From Synergistaceae bacterium (GTDB lineage Bacteria; Synergistota; Synergistia; Synergistales; Aminobacteriaceae): a stretch of 64,000 bases of DNA. The notes beneath the pieces were generated by a model. It was not told where the DNA came from and did not search any database. It saw only the letters and a list, made by a program, of their open reading frames with translations. The DNA lies in the NCBI GenBank assembly GCA_017470485.1, contig JAFUYQ010000005.1:18640-82639 (forward strand), in the 5' to 3' direction. Position numbers and translations under genes: made by a program. This document shows positions 17,330 to 25,591 of the stretch, piece by piece. The first letter of the stretch is position 1; every line of letters begins with the position of its first letter.

Positions 17330-18679
17330 CTATCTGTTTTCTGAAAGCCAGCGTGCTATATCATCTTTCAGTCTTCCGCCGCCTGAGTAATGAACTGACA
17401 GCCCCTCAGTGATTACAGCTTTCGGCGAAAGTTTAGCGATTGCCGTCAAACTCTGCCCGAAACGTCCTCCCCCGTGCGAACAGAAAGGCATTATCGTCTT
17501 TCCGCTGAAATCGTACTCCTCAAGGAACGAAGCTACAGGCATAGGAATACTTGCCCACCAGTTAGGATAACCGAGCATTATAACGTCATAATCCGCGAAA
17601 TTCTTAACGTGATTCTTCAGCTTGGGGCGTGCCTGACGGTGCTGATCCCTCTGAGCCTCGCGGAGAACCGTATTGTAATCCTCAGAATATGACTTCTCCG
17701 GCGTAATCTCGAATATATCCGCTCCCGTCTGTTTCTGAATCTCATAGGCCACTCCCTGAGTGTTTCCGCTCCATGTGAAGTAGGCGATTAGGACTTTCTT
17801 CCCCGAACTTGAAGCCTCCTGAACTGCCTGACTGGTTACTGTTCCTGTGCCGACTGCTCCTTTAGCGAGTCTTATGCCGACATTGTAGAGCCTGCGTTCC
17901 TGAGGAGCCGCCGCCCTGTATGCACTGCGCATGTTCTTCGCAAAATCGTTCCAGCCTCCGCCCCTGTTGACCCTTCGAGTACCTTCCGAAGGCCCTGTTG
18001 GATTAACGGCTTTCCCCTCGTAAGGAGCGTAAATATCCCAGCACCATTCGCCGACGTTCCCGTGCATGTCGTAAAGTCCCAGCATGTTCGGCGCAAACTC
18101 TCCCGGCTTCACCGTTGTGCCTCTGTAAATTCCCGGCTTAGTCGTGAGCTTGTGCTGTGAAAAATAATTCTCCTCTATCTCGTAAGGGTAATGACCGTAG
18201 AAATTAGCCTCATTCGCTCCGATTGAGTGTTCGAGGTTGAAGGGCGTTGACGTTCCGGCACGGCAGGCGTATTCCCATTCTGCCTCTGTCGGAAGCCTGT
18301 AGCCGTCCGATGATAAATCCCACGTTACTTTCGCACCGTCAATACTGTAGACCGGTTTGAGTCCTTCAGCTTCGCTCTTTGCGTTGCAGAATTTGACAGC
18401 CTCAAGCCATGTTACATTCTCGACAGGAAGGTCATCACCACGAAAACTCGAAGGGTTAGCGTTCATAAGCGATTTGTATTCCGACTGAGTTACTTCATAA
18501 GGGGCTATCATGAAATCGCTCACAGTAACTTCGTGCTGTAACTCGTCATCGCTCCTCCAGTTCTCTGACGAAGGACTGCCCATCATGAACCTGCCGCCCT
18601 TAACGCTCACCATATCGCCGGCGAACGCCCTGCCCGACATAATCATAATCAACGCTAAAATTATCGCTGTTCTCATCAT
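17330..18679 (-). CDS. Exported SUMF1-like domain fused to a flavodoxin
   Basis: 449 residues with a signal peptide (MMRTAIILALIMIMSGRAFA). Residues about 22-272 are a formylglycine-generating-enzyme/EgtB-type (SUMF1) fold: MVSVKGGRFMMGS, EVTQSEYKSLM, VTWLEAVKFCNA, RLPTEAEWEYACRAG, GLYDMHGNVGEWC and RVNRGGGWN. The catalytic Cys pair of true sulfatase activators near the C-terminal end of that fold is absent, so this is not a normal sulfatase activator. Residues about 293-449 are a flavodoxin (Flavodoxin_4 type) with FMN phosphate loop TWSGNTQ and YPNWWASIPMPV. An FMN protein outside the cytoplasm implies special cofactor loading. The start overlaps the CMD gene as ATGA. Confidence 0.85.
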   Translation of the reverse strand: MMRTAIILALIMIMSGRAFAGDMVSVKGGRFMMGSPSSENWRSDDELQHEVTVSDFMIAPYEVTQSEYKSLMNANPSSFRGDDLPVENVTWLEAVKFCNAKSEAEGLKPVYSIDGAKVTWDLSSDGYRLPTEAEWEYACRAGTSTPFNLEHSIGANEANFYGHYPYEIEENYFSQHKLTTKPGIYRGTTVKPGEFAPNMLGLYDMHGNVGEWCWDIYAPYEGKAVNPTGPSEGTRRVNRGGGWNDFAKNMRSAYRAAAPQERRLYNVGIRLAKGAVGTGTVTSQAVQEASSSGKKVLIAYFTWSGNTQGVAYEIQKQTGADIFEITPEKSYSEDYNTVLREAQRDQHRQARPKLKNHVKNFADYDVIMLGYPNWWASIPMPVASFLEEYDFSGKTIMPFCSHGGGRFGQSLTAIAKLSPKAVITEGLSVHYSGGGRLKDDIARWLSENR

Positions 18680-19440
18680 TCAGCCGCCTTGTTAATGCAG
18701 GTGATAGCGTTAAGGCTTCTGGGGTAGCCGATATACGGGAGGCACTGAGAAACTACATCAATCAAAAACGCTTTGTCATTGCCCATGTTCATGTTGCCTT
18801 TAGCGTGAGCGGTGAGCTGGGGTTCACAGCCTCCCTGAGCCGCGATGTAACAGAACGTAATCATCTCTCGCTCACGTAGATTAAGCCCCTTGCGCGTGTA
18901 GTAGTCGCCGAAACAGTTTCCGGCAAGCCAGCGGTTAATATGCCTTGTTTCCTCCGGCTCTGAGTTCTGAAAACCTTTCATGCCCTCGCCGAATATTTCA
19001 ACCTGAGCATCGTTGCCCTTCTGGATTCTGTCATCGGGCGTAGTTGTCGAGGCGTTCTCAAGAGGAAGGGCGATTCCCTTAGCGGTGAAGACATCATTCG
19101 CGGCAGTGAGGAACGGTCTGACCCTTCCGATTCCCAAGTAGGCAGTACCCTGATAAATTACTTCCTTGACCTCTGAGGGCTTTAATCCTGCGTCAAGTGC
19201 CTCAGGAAGAACCGCTCTGAACTCGTCAACACCCTGACAGCCAAGTAAAGTCGCAATGATTGCCATGTATCTTGTCCTTGAATCGAGTTTCGACTGTGAG
19301 GGAACTTCAACCCCTGCAAAATTCCCGAAGAACTCCGCAAATTCGGGGTCAGTCTTCCTGAACTCCTCAACGTTTCCGAAAGCACACGAACTCATAACCA
19401 TAGCGATAACAGCTCCAATCAATATTATTTTCTTCATCAT
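18676..19440 (-). CDS. Exported carboxymuconolactone-decarboxylase-family protein
   Basis: 254 residues. An N-terminal hydrophobic segment ends in MSSCAFG, a possible lipobox. Two CMD-type (AhpD-like) halves follow. The first has residues about 50-110 (RTRYMAIIATLLGCQGVDEF.., LKPSEVKEVIYQGTAYLGIGR). The second has residues about 165-250 (LNLREREMITFCYIAAQGGCEPQLTAHAKGNMNMG). The AhpD CxxC is not evident, but scattered Cys exist. It lies one base after the ABM-cupin gene and overlaps the flavodoxin fusion, so the three products are made together, probably in the periplasm. The substrate is unknown. Confidence 0.85.
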   Translation of the reverse strand: MMKKIILIGAVIAMVMSSCAFGNVEEFRKTDPEFAEFFGNFAGVEVPSQSKLDSRTRYMAIIATLLGCQGVDEFRAVLPEALDAGLKPSEVKEVIYQGTAYLGIGRVRPFLTAANDVFTAKGIALPLENASTTTPDDRIQKGNDAQVEIFGEGMKGFQNSEPEETRHINRWLAGNCFGDYYTRKGLNLREREMITFCYIAAQGGCEPQLTAHAKGNMNMGNDKAFLIDVVSQCLPYIGYPRSLNAITCINKAAE

Positions 19441-19441
19441 G

Positions 19442-20572
19442 CTACCTCAGTTTCGCGTAATCTTCGGGCGAAACGGCCTCGCACCATTCGTTCGAGGTTT
19501 CCTCGCCGCTGACCTCAACGGCTAAATGCTGGAACCATGAATCTTTCGCTGCCCCGTGCCAGTGCTTGACGTTCGCAGGAATGTTGACGACATCGCCGGG
19601 CTTTAATTCCTGAGCAGGCTTGCCCCATTCCTGATAGTATCCTCTGCCGGAGACAACAATTAGTATTTGGCCTCCGCCGTTCTTAGCGTGGTGAATGTGC
19701 CAGTGATTCCGGCAGCCCGGCTCGAAGGTTACGTTGAAGATTCCGACCTGTTCGAGCGATAAGGGGGCTAAGTAGCTCTGACCGTCAAAATACTGCGCGA
19801 ATGCGTCATTAGGTTTTCCGAGAGGGAAGACGCTTAAGGGCTGTCCGTCCGGCGAAAGGTGCAGGCCCTTTGTGCTTAATGTGATATTAGCCGGATTGTT
19901 CTCAAAAACATTTTCTGATGACATTGTATCTGCCTTCTTTCTGTAATCTTTGTATTTCTCGGAGGCCGCGTAATTTTTATGTGCCTCAGCGTCAGCGAAG
20001 ATTTCCATCGTGTGAATGAAATTCTTTCTTGCGCCCTGCTCGCTTGTCGCAAACATTCCAAGAACTCCCGAATCTTCCGCGACTGCTCTGGTAAATTCCT
20101 GAGTGATTAACGTTTTGAAGTCCTCAAGTTTTTCGGGCTTAACCTCAATCAGCCTGAGAAGAACGAATTTGCCGTTACCGTTTTTCTTCTGCTCAAGAAC
20201 AACAGCGTCAACGGGAAGAAGTTTCAGGCTCTCGAAAATCGGTTTCCTTTCCTCAACGAATGCCTTGTAACCCTCGCTTGCAGTGTGAACGGCGTATGCT
20301 TCCTCGTCCTCGTAAATCTCCAGAAGCCTCATTATGTCGGGATTAGCCTTGTCAACAGCACCGTAAAGCGAGTAAGTTCCGGCCTCGTTAGACGTTGACT
20401 TGGCGACCGTCCTGACGCTTATTGCGGCCATGTCGGACATTTTTCCTGTTTTAGCCTGAAGGACAGCCCAGTGAATTTTGAGCTTCTTTCCTTCGGGGGC
20501 AAAGACCGTGTGAGCTGACGCCTGACCTGCCGTCAATGAGAGGCAGAGCATAATCATTAAAATAAGTTTCAT
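19442..20572 (-). CDS. Exported protein with two ABM domains and a C-terminal cupin
   Basis: 376 residues with a cleavable signal peptide ending near GQASA. Residues about 30-115 and 127-215 look like two antibiotic-biosynthesis-monooxygenase (ferredoxin-like) domains: LLEIYEDEEAYAVHTASEGYKAF and HTMEIFADAEAHKNYAASEKYKDY are near-copies of one motif. Residues about 250-370 form a cupin with the metal-binding pattern HWHIHHAKNGGGQIL and later PANVKHWHGA. This cupin resembles those paired with CMD proteins. It is the first gene of the operon. Its natural substrate cannot be read from the sequence; small quinones or phenolics are plausible. Confidence 0.85.
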   Translation of the reverse strand: MKLILMIMLCLSLTAGQASAHTVFAPEGKKLKIHWAVLQAKTGKMSDMAAISVRTVAKSTSNEAGTYSLYGAVDKANPDIMRLLEIYEDEEAYAVHTASEGYKAFVEERKPIFESLKLLPVDAVVLEQKKNGNGKFVLLRLIEVKPEKLEDFKTLITQEFTRAVAEDSGVLGMFATSEQGARKNFIHTMEIFADAEAHKNYAASEKYKDYRKKADTMSSENVFENNPANITLSTKGLHLSPDGQPLSVFPLGKPNDAFAQYFDGQSYLAPLSLEQVGIFNVTFEPGCRNHWHIHHAKNGGGQILIVVSGRGYYQEWGKPAQELKPGDVVNIPANVKHWHGAAKDSWFQHLAVEVSGEETSNEWCEAVSPEDYAKLR

Positions 20573-20644
20573 TTTACTGATTCATCTCCCAGTGAGAAAT
20601 TTTATGAACGGCGTGATTTTATATGTTGTACCTGAGTTAAAGAC

Positions 20645-20661
20645 TTGCGTAATTTCCGCAA
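20645..20661. promoter_or_regulatory. 17-bp palindrome upstream of the ABM-cupin operon
   Basis: TTGCG-TAATTTC-CGCAA is a perfect 5-bp inverted repeat with a 7-base centre. It lies just upstream of a -10-like TATAAA (minus strand, 20618-20623) of the operon. It is positioned like an operator, but no cognate regulator is identified. Confidence 0.35.
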
Positions 20662-20707
20662 ATTGATTGATTGAAAGGTTAAATTGGCTGGATTTGGCAC
20701 ATAACAA

Positions 20708-20734
20708 ATCCCCTTGAAAATGCTTCAAGGGGAT
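20708..20734 (-). terminator. Hairpin terminator after the toxin/antitoxin-like pair
   Basis: ATCCCCTTGAA pairs perfectly with TTCAAGGGGAT (11 bp) just after the stop of the 68-residue gene. The following T-run is weak (TTGTT). Confidence 0.55.
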
Positions 20735-20738
20735 AATT

Positions 20739-20945
20739 TCATACAGCTGACGGGATAATTTCAGCTTCTTGCTCATCAAAATCGTAAATCTCAAGTTTCA
20801 TGTGGATATTTTCCAGACCCTCAATAGTAGCGCAGACTTTATCAGCAATATTCTGGCATTTATCCACTACATATACAGCTTCAGAGCCTTGAGATCTCAT
20901 ATATTCTTCATAATCGTCCCACGTTTTTACATTCTCAAGTTTCAT
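20739..20945 (-). CDS. Small acidic protein paired with a HigB-like toxin, possible antitoxin
   Basis: 68 residues, acidic (MKLENVKTWDDYEEYMRSQG..., ending IIPSAV). The start overlaps the toxin stop by four bases. It has no helix-turn-helix, unlike typical HigA antitoxins of about 100 residues. I do not recognise a family. The antitoxin role is inferred only from position, coupling and acidity. A terminator hairpin follows immediately. Confidence 0.5.
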   Translation of the reverse strand: MKLENVKTWDDYEEYMRSQGSEAVYVVDKCQNIADKVCATIEGLENIHMKLEIYDFDEQEAEIIPSAV

Positions 20946-21301
20946 TCCCTTTGTATCCTCCTTAAATAATCATCTCGTTCACGCTTAGCCTTTTCAATTT
21001 CACGGCGCGGAGTCTTCTGCGTAGTCTTTCGGAAATGGTGAAGCAGAACAAAAGTATCATCAAGCCAGCAGAAATAAAAAATCCTGTTATGTCCGGGACG
21101 GAGTTCCCAAATATCTTCATCTATATGCTTTGTTATATTCTCAGGCAAGTTGGTACCCCTCTTTTTTAGAAGCTCAACTTGCATGAAAAATTGCTCATAT
21201 TGAATTCGAGCATCTTTGCCTTTAGTGTGAAACAGATTGTCAAAAAAATCTCTTACGTCGCTTTCTCCATTCGGGGTTTCATAAAAAATTATTTTATACA
21301 T
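20942..21301 (-). CDS. HigB/Gp49-like (RelE superfamily) toxin
   Basis: 119 residues of the phage-derived Gp49-like/HigB family (PF05973-like): YKIIFYETPNGESDVRDFFDNL, then LPENITKHIDEDIWELRPGHNRIFYFCWLDDTFVLLHHFRKTTQKTPRREIEKAKRERDDYL. The last part is the family's signature. Such toxins usually act as ribosome-dependent mRNA nucleases. It is first in the pair, as in higBA modules. A porin terminator lies just upstream, so it should have its own promoter. Confidence 0.8.
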   Translation of the reverse strand: MYKIIFYETPNGESDVRDFFDNLFHTKGKDARIQYEQFFMQVELLKKRGTNLPENITKHIDEDIWELRPGHNRIFYFCWLDDTFVLLHHFRKTTQKTPRREIEKAKRERDDYLRRIQRE

Positions 21302-21332
21302 AAGCCGCTTTACTCCTTTTTTATTAGAAGCT

Positions 21333-21369
21333 AAAAAAGCCGGACTCCCACACTCGGGAATCCGGCTTT
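21333..21369 (-). terminator. Intrinsic terminator of the SLH porin gene
   Basis: On the minus strand AAAGCCGGATTCCC pairs with GGAGTCCGGCTTT (one G-U pair) around GAGTGTG and is followed by TTTT. Strong rho-independent terminator. Confidence 0.85.
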
Positions 21370-21406
21370 GATTTCAAATGTTACTGCACTGCACTTGCAC
21401 TTCAGA

Positions 21407-23140
21407 TTAGAAGCTGATTGATGTTCTGAATCTGATGATGTTGTCCTTCGTGTTCTCGTTGGCTGCGTCCTTCGGAAGGTCGCTGTCAACATGTGCATAG
21501 TTCAGACCCATTGTTGTCGCATCGTTGAGCTTGTACTGAACGCCTACGCCAAACTCGTAAGGCTTTGCGTCCTGATACTCAAGGTTGTCGTTAATAACGG
21601 CATCGCTGGCCTTGTAGCCATAGTAGAACAGGTTGGTTGCCCACTGCTCGTTCCACTCCTGACCGAGTACGACTCTCCAGTACTTGAGGTCTGTCATTAC
21701 CTGGCTGCCGCCGCCTACGAAGGGCTTGAGGACTACGCTCTCGGTGGGGAATATTGTGCTCATTCCCTGAGGTACGAAGAAGCCTTCCTGATACTGGCCG
21801 TATTCGAGCCATAAGCTGGTGAACTTGAGAAGTTCCTGCTTTACGTCAATGATTGCTCTCCAGTGGTTAGCACTGTCAACGGTATCGTTGGCCAGGTACT
21901 GTCTGAGGTTCAGAGGACCGTATCCGTAATCTCTCCAGCCGAGAACACCGGCGGCATCATTACGTACTTCCTCACCGCTAATCTTCTGGTGATAGAACGC
22001 GCCTTTGATTCCGACAGCGTCATTGAAGTTGAAGCGGAGTCCTGCGAAAATCGTCCACAAGTTCTTGAAGTTCTTGTCGCCCTCGACATTGAGGTACTCA
22101 TCGCCAGCCGCGTTGAGAAGTGAAGGCTTCGTTGACGCGTTGTCGCCGATGAACGCCTGAGCACCGAGATCAAGTCCTACGTTCTCAGTGAACTGAATGT
22201 TGGCCATCGCAAAGAATGTCCATGCTTTCCTGTTGACTCCATGAGGATCCGTTTCCAGTATACCAGTCTGCCTATCACCCATGTTATAGGTAATAGAATT
22301 TCCAGCGTAATTACTGCTGGGAAGCCTGTTTGAGTGTGCAACATAAGCGAGGAATGAGCCGAGTCCGAAGTTCTTCTGAAGGGCAAAGCCGATCTCTGAA
22401 GTATCGGTAAGCACTGAGTCGCCGCCTGTCCAGCTTCCTGTCTCCTTGACTGAAGGTCTGTAAGCCGTGTCAACATCGAAGAGGAAACGGCCGACAGTGA
22501 GCCTTGTGTCCATGAAGAACGGCATCTCAACATAGTATCTGTCGAAGTATGCGCTGTTGGCGCTGCCGTTGGTGAAACCGTCATTGGCATCGCCGTCGTT
22601 GCGGAGTCTTGCGCGGAAGAAGTACTCGTCATTTTCGCCGAATGTACGCTCGAAGTAAAGTCTTGCGTTATCGAACTTAATCTGACCGTCGCCGTTGCTG
22701 CTGAGAGCGTTCTCACCGCTCTTGTTGGTAACATCGAGTACTAACGAACCGTGAATGTGCCAGCCGCCGAGTCTGTTCTCAAGAACCGCGACTCTCTCGT
22801 CAAGCTCATCAACTCTTACACCGAGTGCCTCAAGCTCGTCTTTGAACTCAACGACGAGTCTCTTGAGCATCTCAACGTCCTGCTTGCTTGCTTTGGTCAT
22901 GTCAACTACTGCCAACGCTCTGGCTAAAGCTGAAGCCATCTCGTAACGTGTTGTCTGCTGCTTGCCTTTGTAAAGACCGTCAGGATAACCTGAAAGTATT
23001 CCGTGTGCCGCGAGCTGACCGATTGCGTCATAAGCCCAGTGGTTCATCGGGACGTCCATGAAAGGGTTGGTCGCCGAAAGAGCCGGAGCTGCAAGTGCTG
23101 CTACCATAACGATAGCTGCTAATAATGCTGTTTTCTTCAT
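21407..23140 (-). CDS. SLH-domain outer-membrane porin
   Basis: 577-residue outer-membrane protein with a signal peptide (MKKTALLAAIVMVAALAAPALS). One SLH domain follows at about residues 25-75 (NPFMDVPMNHWAYDAIGQLAAHGILSGYPDGLYKG), which ties the porin to the cell wall. Next is a coiled coil (about 88-125; VEMLKRLVVEFKDELEALGV...) and then a long beta-rich barrel ending in RTSISF, whose terminal Phe is the usual outer-membrane insertion signal. This architecture is typical of abundant porins of Synergistota and related diderms. The ATG follows AGGGGG. A leader of about 290 bases precedes it and a strong terminator follows. Confidence 0.9.
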   Translation of the reverse strand: MKKTALLAAIVMVAALAAPALSATNPFMDVPMNHWAYDAIGQLAAHGILSGYPDGLYKGKQQTTRYEMASALARALAVVDMTKASKQDVEMLKRLVVEFKDELEALGVRVDELDERVAVLENRLGGWHIHGSLVLDVTNKSGENALSSNGDGQIKFDNARLYFERTFGENDEYFFRARLRNDGDANDGFTNGSANSAYFDRYYVEMPFFMDTRLTVGRFLFDVDTAYRPSVKETGSWTGGDSVLTDTSEIGFALQKNFGLGSFLAYVAHSNRLPSSNYAGNSITYNMGDRQTGILETDPHGVNRKAWTFFAMANIQFTENVGLDLGAQAFIGDNASTKPSLLNAAGDEYLNVEGDKNFKNLWTIFAGLRFNFNDAVGIKGAFYHQKISGEEVRNDAAGVLGWRDYGYGPLNLRQYLANDTVDSANHWRAIIDVKQELLKFTSLWLEYGQYQEGFFVPQGMSTIFPTESVVLKPFVGGGSQVMTDLKYWRVVLGQEWNEQWATNLFYYGYKASDAVINDNLEYQDAKPYEFGVGVQYKLNDATTMGLNYAHVDSDLPKDAANENTKDNIIRFRTSISF

Positions 23141-23427
23141 TATGAAAACCCCCTATATGAAATTGTCAATCTGCTTTACCGTCAAACGCCCTCAGTCTTT
23201 GGATTAAGCTCTGAGTCTGCGGGGGGCTGAGAAAGTTGCCTAGTTTCCTTTCAGAACCTTTTAGCAGTTCACAGAGGCTAACTTTGATAGACCTGCTGCG
23301 TCTTCCCGCAATCTTACTCTGTTCCTTAATGGCTTAACGGGGATTCTTGCGCCTCGCTTTCCTGCCGTCTGGTTAAAGAGTTATGCGTTACTTTGACGAT
23401 TTCCTACTAGGTATTTCCCGTAGGACG
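23141..23427 (-). promoter_or_regulatory. Long structured 5' leader of the SLH porin
   Basis: Between a -10-like TATTAT (23434-23439, minus strand; weak -35 TAGGCA at 23457-23462) and the porin ATG lie about 287 bases without a gene. Pairing found by eye: 23179-23190 with 23331-23340; 23203-23208 with 23325-23330; 23213-23216 with 23316-23319; 23218-23223 with 23305-23310; 23232-23241 with 23275-23285; 23254-23257 with 23267-23270. These nest into one rod. A separate hairpin is 23402-23407 with 23420-23425. No known riboswitch core is recognised and no terminator is seen, so any control would be on translation or stability. Confidence 0.5.
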
Positions 23428-23540
23428 GTGCATATAATACAACAGAGGGATTGAATTGCCTATACGTAATTTTACGGATAATTCAAAACGGCAATTAATG
23501 CGGCAGAGAATACGCAGATTATGCAGGTTTGTGAAACGGC

Positions 23541-23573
23541 AAAAAAAACGCAGACCCTAATTCGAGTCTGCGT
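23541..23573 (-). terminator. Intrinsic terminator of the TAXI TRAP operon
   Basis: ACGCAGAC pairs with GTCTGCGT on the minus strand and is followed by eight T. It lies 15 bases after the permease stop. Confidence 0.9.
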
Positions 23574-23587
23574 CAAGAATTTCTGTA

Positions 23588-25591
23588 CTAGCGGTTAATG
23601 AAGTAGACACCGGCGAGGATTACAAGCCCTGCGACAGTTGAGGCAGGCCAAACCGTAAGGCACATTACCCCCGAAACTAGAAGCAGCAGCCTCATAACCG
23701 TGTTAATCGGCCTCTTGATGTAACCCATCCACATGTAAGCGAACGAGAACACAGCCCCTATTCCGCTGAGTAACGCCCAGCCTATCTGAGCCCATGAACC
23801 TTGCATTAGGAGTCCCGGATCGTAGCAGAACGCGAACGGAACTACATACGCGAGGAAGCCTAACTGCATTGCCTGAAATCCCGTCTTGTTGGGATTCGAG
23901 TCGGCTATCGAACTGGCCGCGTATGCCGCTAATGCAACAGGCGGTGTGATGTTCGAGATTATCGCGTAGTAGAAAACGAACATGTGAGCCGCTATCGGAG
24001 GGAAGCCCAGCTTCACCAGTATCGGTGCGCCCAATGCCGCCGCAAGTATGTACGCTCCCGTAGTGGGAAGCCCCATTCCGAGAAGGGTAGCTATCAGCAT
24101 GACCAGCACCAGCGCGAGAAGCCTCATGTTACCGGCGAACGAAATCACGAAGCCTACCAGTTTTCCGCCGATTCCTGTCAGTGATACAGCCCCAAGCACT
24201 ATTCCGGCGGTGGCGCACGCAACGCACACTAACGGTATTCCCTGTGCGCCCTGCTCGATAGCGTCAATAAATTCTCTCGTGTTCATTCCCGGATTGAACA
24301 TTGAGGCAATGAGCATGTAAGCTCCGACGATGACGAACTGCATTCCAGGCTTAACGCTGTCGGCAACTTCGGGCTTCAGCGTGAAGAATACTCCGAGTGC
24401 CAATGATATTCCTGCAACGATGAAAGCCATGACCTTTTGATTCTTAGTTGTCTCAGGCTTGAAGTTGAAGAATGACACCAGCCATGCGAGGCCGATTCCC
24501 AGCAGTGCCGCCCTCATCGGCGTGTAGCCAATCAGCAGGAACGCTATTAACCCCAATATCGGCGCAATCATGTAGAACTTACTCAGGACATCGTGCTTTG
24601 ACGGAAGTTCCGAAGGGTCAAGACCTCTCAGTCCCGTCTTCAACGCTCTGAGCCTCACCATAAGGAACAATGCCCCGTAGTAGAGAAGTGCCGGAAAAAT
24701 TGCGGCTATCATTATTTCGCGGTACTGAAGCCCCAAGAACGAGGCCATCAGGAACGCGCCTGCTCCCATAATCGGAGGCATTATCTGACCGCCCGAACTC
24801 GCCACAGCCTCGACAGCTCCGGCAAAGAACGGCTCATACCCTATCTTCATCATCAATGGGATAGTGAATGTTCCTGTTCCGTAGACGTTGGCGACCGCTG
24901 AACCTGAGATTGAACCGAAAAGACACGAGCTTAGAACTGCGATTTGAGCAGGGCCGCCCGGAGTTGTTCCCGTGAAAGCCTGTGCCACGCTCATGAACCA
25001 GTCGCCTGCCCCTGATTTCTCAAGGAACGCTCCGAATATCAGGAATATCATTACGTATGTCGCCGAAACTCCCAATGGTGAGGCGAAAATTCCCTCGTCA
25101 GTCAAATACAACTGCTCGATTACTTCGGGGTACTGGAACTGGAAACCCTGCAATAATCCCGGCAGTTTGTAGCCGTAAAGCATGTAGACCGCGAACAATG
25201 CCGCTATCAATGACAACGGCAGGCCGACGATTCGCCGTGTTCCTTCAAGAAGCAGAAGCACTAACAGCGAACCAAGCACTAACTGAGCTGTAGTGAGGGG
25301 GTCAATCTGCTGTATCCGTTCGGTTATGGCCGTGTAGTTCACCATCGAATAGACTCCGGGAGCGGCCGCCAATACCGCGAGTATCCAGTCATAAACCGGC
25401 ACTCTGTCTTTAGGCGCGCCCTCCGTCATCGGGAAAAGAACGAACGCTAACGGCAGTACAAAAGCCAAATGAATCGAACGCTGTAAATATGCCTCATAGT
25501 TTCCTGCGCTGGCGGTGTAAAGATGAAACACTCCCATTGCGAGGACATAGAGGTATATAAGAGTCTTAGTTGTTCCCGAAAGTTTGCGCAT
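23588..25591 (-). CDS. TRAP transporter permease, fused small and large subunits (TAXI type)
   Basis: Na+- or H+-driven uptake of organic acids. In TAXI systems the 4-TM (DctQ) and 12-TM (DctM) permeases are one polypeptide, as in this 667-residue protein with about 18 hydrophobic segments. Motifs of the large part are FLEKSGAGDWFMSVAQAFTGTTPGGPAQIAVLSS (about 188-222), SSGGQIMPPIMGAGAFLMA, LLGMGLPTTGAYILAA and NITPPVALAAYAASSIA. The stop of the binding-protein gene and this start overlap at 25591. Substrates of TAXI members include glutamate and C4-dicarboxylates; the specific one here is unknown. Confidence 0.95.
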   Translation of the reverse strand: MRKLSGTTKTLIYLYVLAMGVFHLYTASAGNYEAYLQRSIHLAFVLPLAFVLFPMTEGAPKDRVPVYDWILAVLAAAPGVYSMVNYTAITERIQQIDPLTTAQLVLGSLLVLLLLEGTRRIVGLPLSLIAALFAVYMLYGYKLPGLLQGFQFQYPEVIEQLYLTDEGIFASPLGVSATYVMIFLIFGAFLEKSGAGDWFMSVAQAFTGTTPGGPAQIAVLSSCLFGSISGSAVANVYGTGTFTIPLMMKIGYEPFFAGAVEAVASSGGQIMPPIMGAGAFLMASFLGLQYREIMIAAIFPALLYYGALFLMVRLRALKTGLRGLDPSELPSKHDVLSKFYMIAPILGLIAFLLIGYTPMRAALLGIGLAWLVSFFNFKPETTKNQKVMAFIVAGISLALGVFFTLKPEVADSVKPGMQFVIVGAYMLIASMFNPGMNTREFIDAIEQGAQGIPLVCVACATAGIVLGAVSLTGIGGKLVGFVISFAGNMRLLALVLVMLIATLLGMGLPTTGAYILAAALGAPILVKLGFPPIAAHMFVFYYAIISNITPPVALAAYAASSIADSNPNKTGFQAMQLGFLAYVVPFAFCYDPGLLMQGSWAQIGWALLSGIGAVFSFAYMWMGYIKRPINTVMRLLLLVSGVMCLTVWPASTVAGLVILAGVYFINR

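Noticed and set aside
20582..20794. 70-codon minus-strand frame between the toxin pair and the ABM-cupin gene
   Set aside because: It spans a terminator hairpin and a promoter region and its codon use is not gene-like.
22177..22734. 185-codon minus-strand frame inside the porin
   Set aside because: Out-of-frame shadow rich in Ser/Thr/Arg; the porin frame is the real one.
23221..23270. TPP-riboswitch-like GGCTGAGA on the + strand
   Set aside because: The second conserved part (CTGATC...) is absent and the strand is wrong for any downstream gene.
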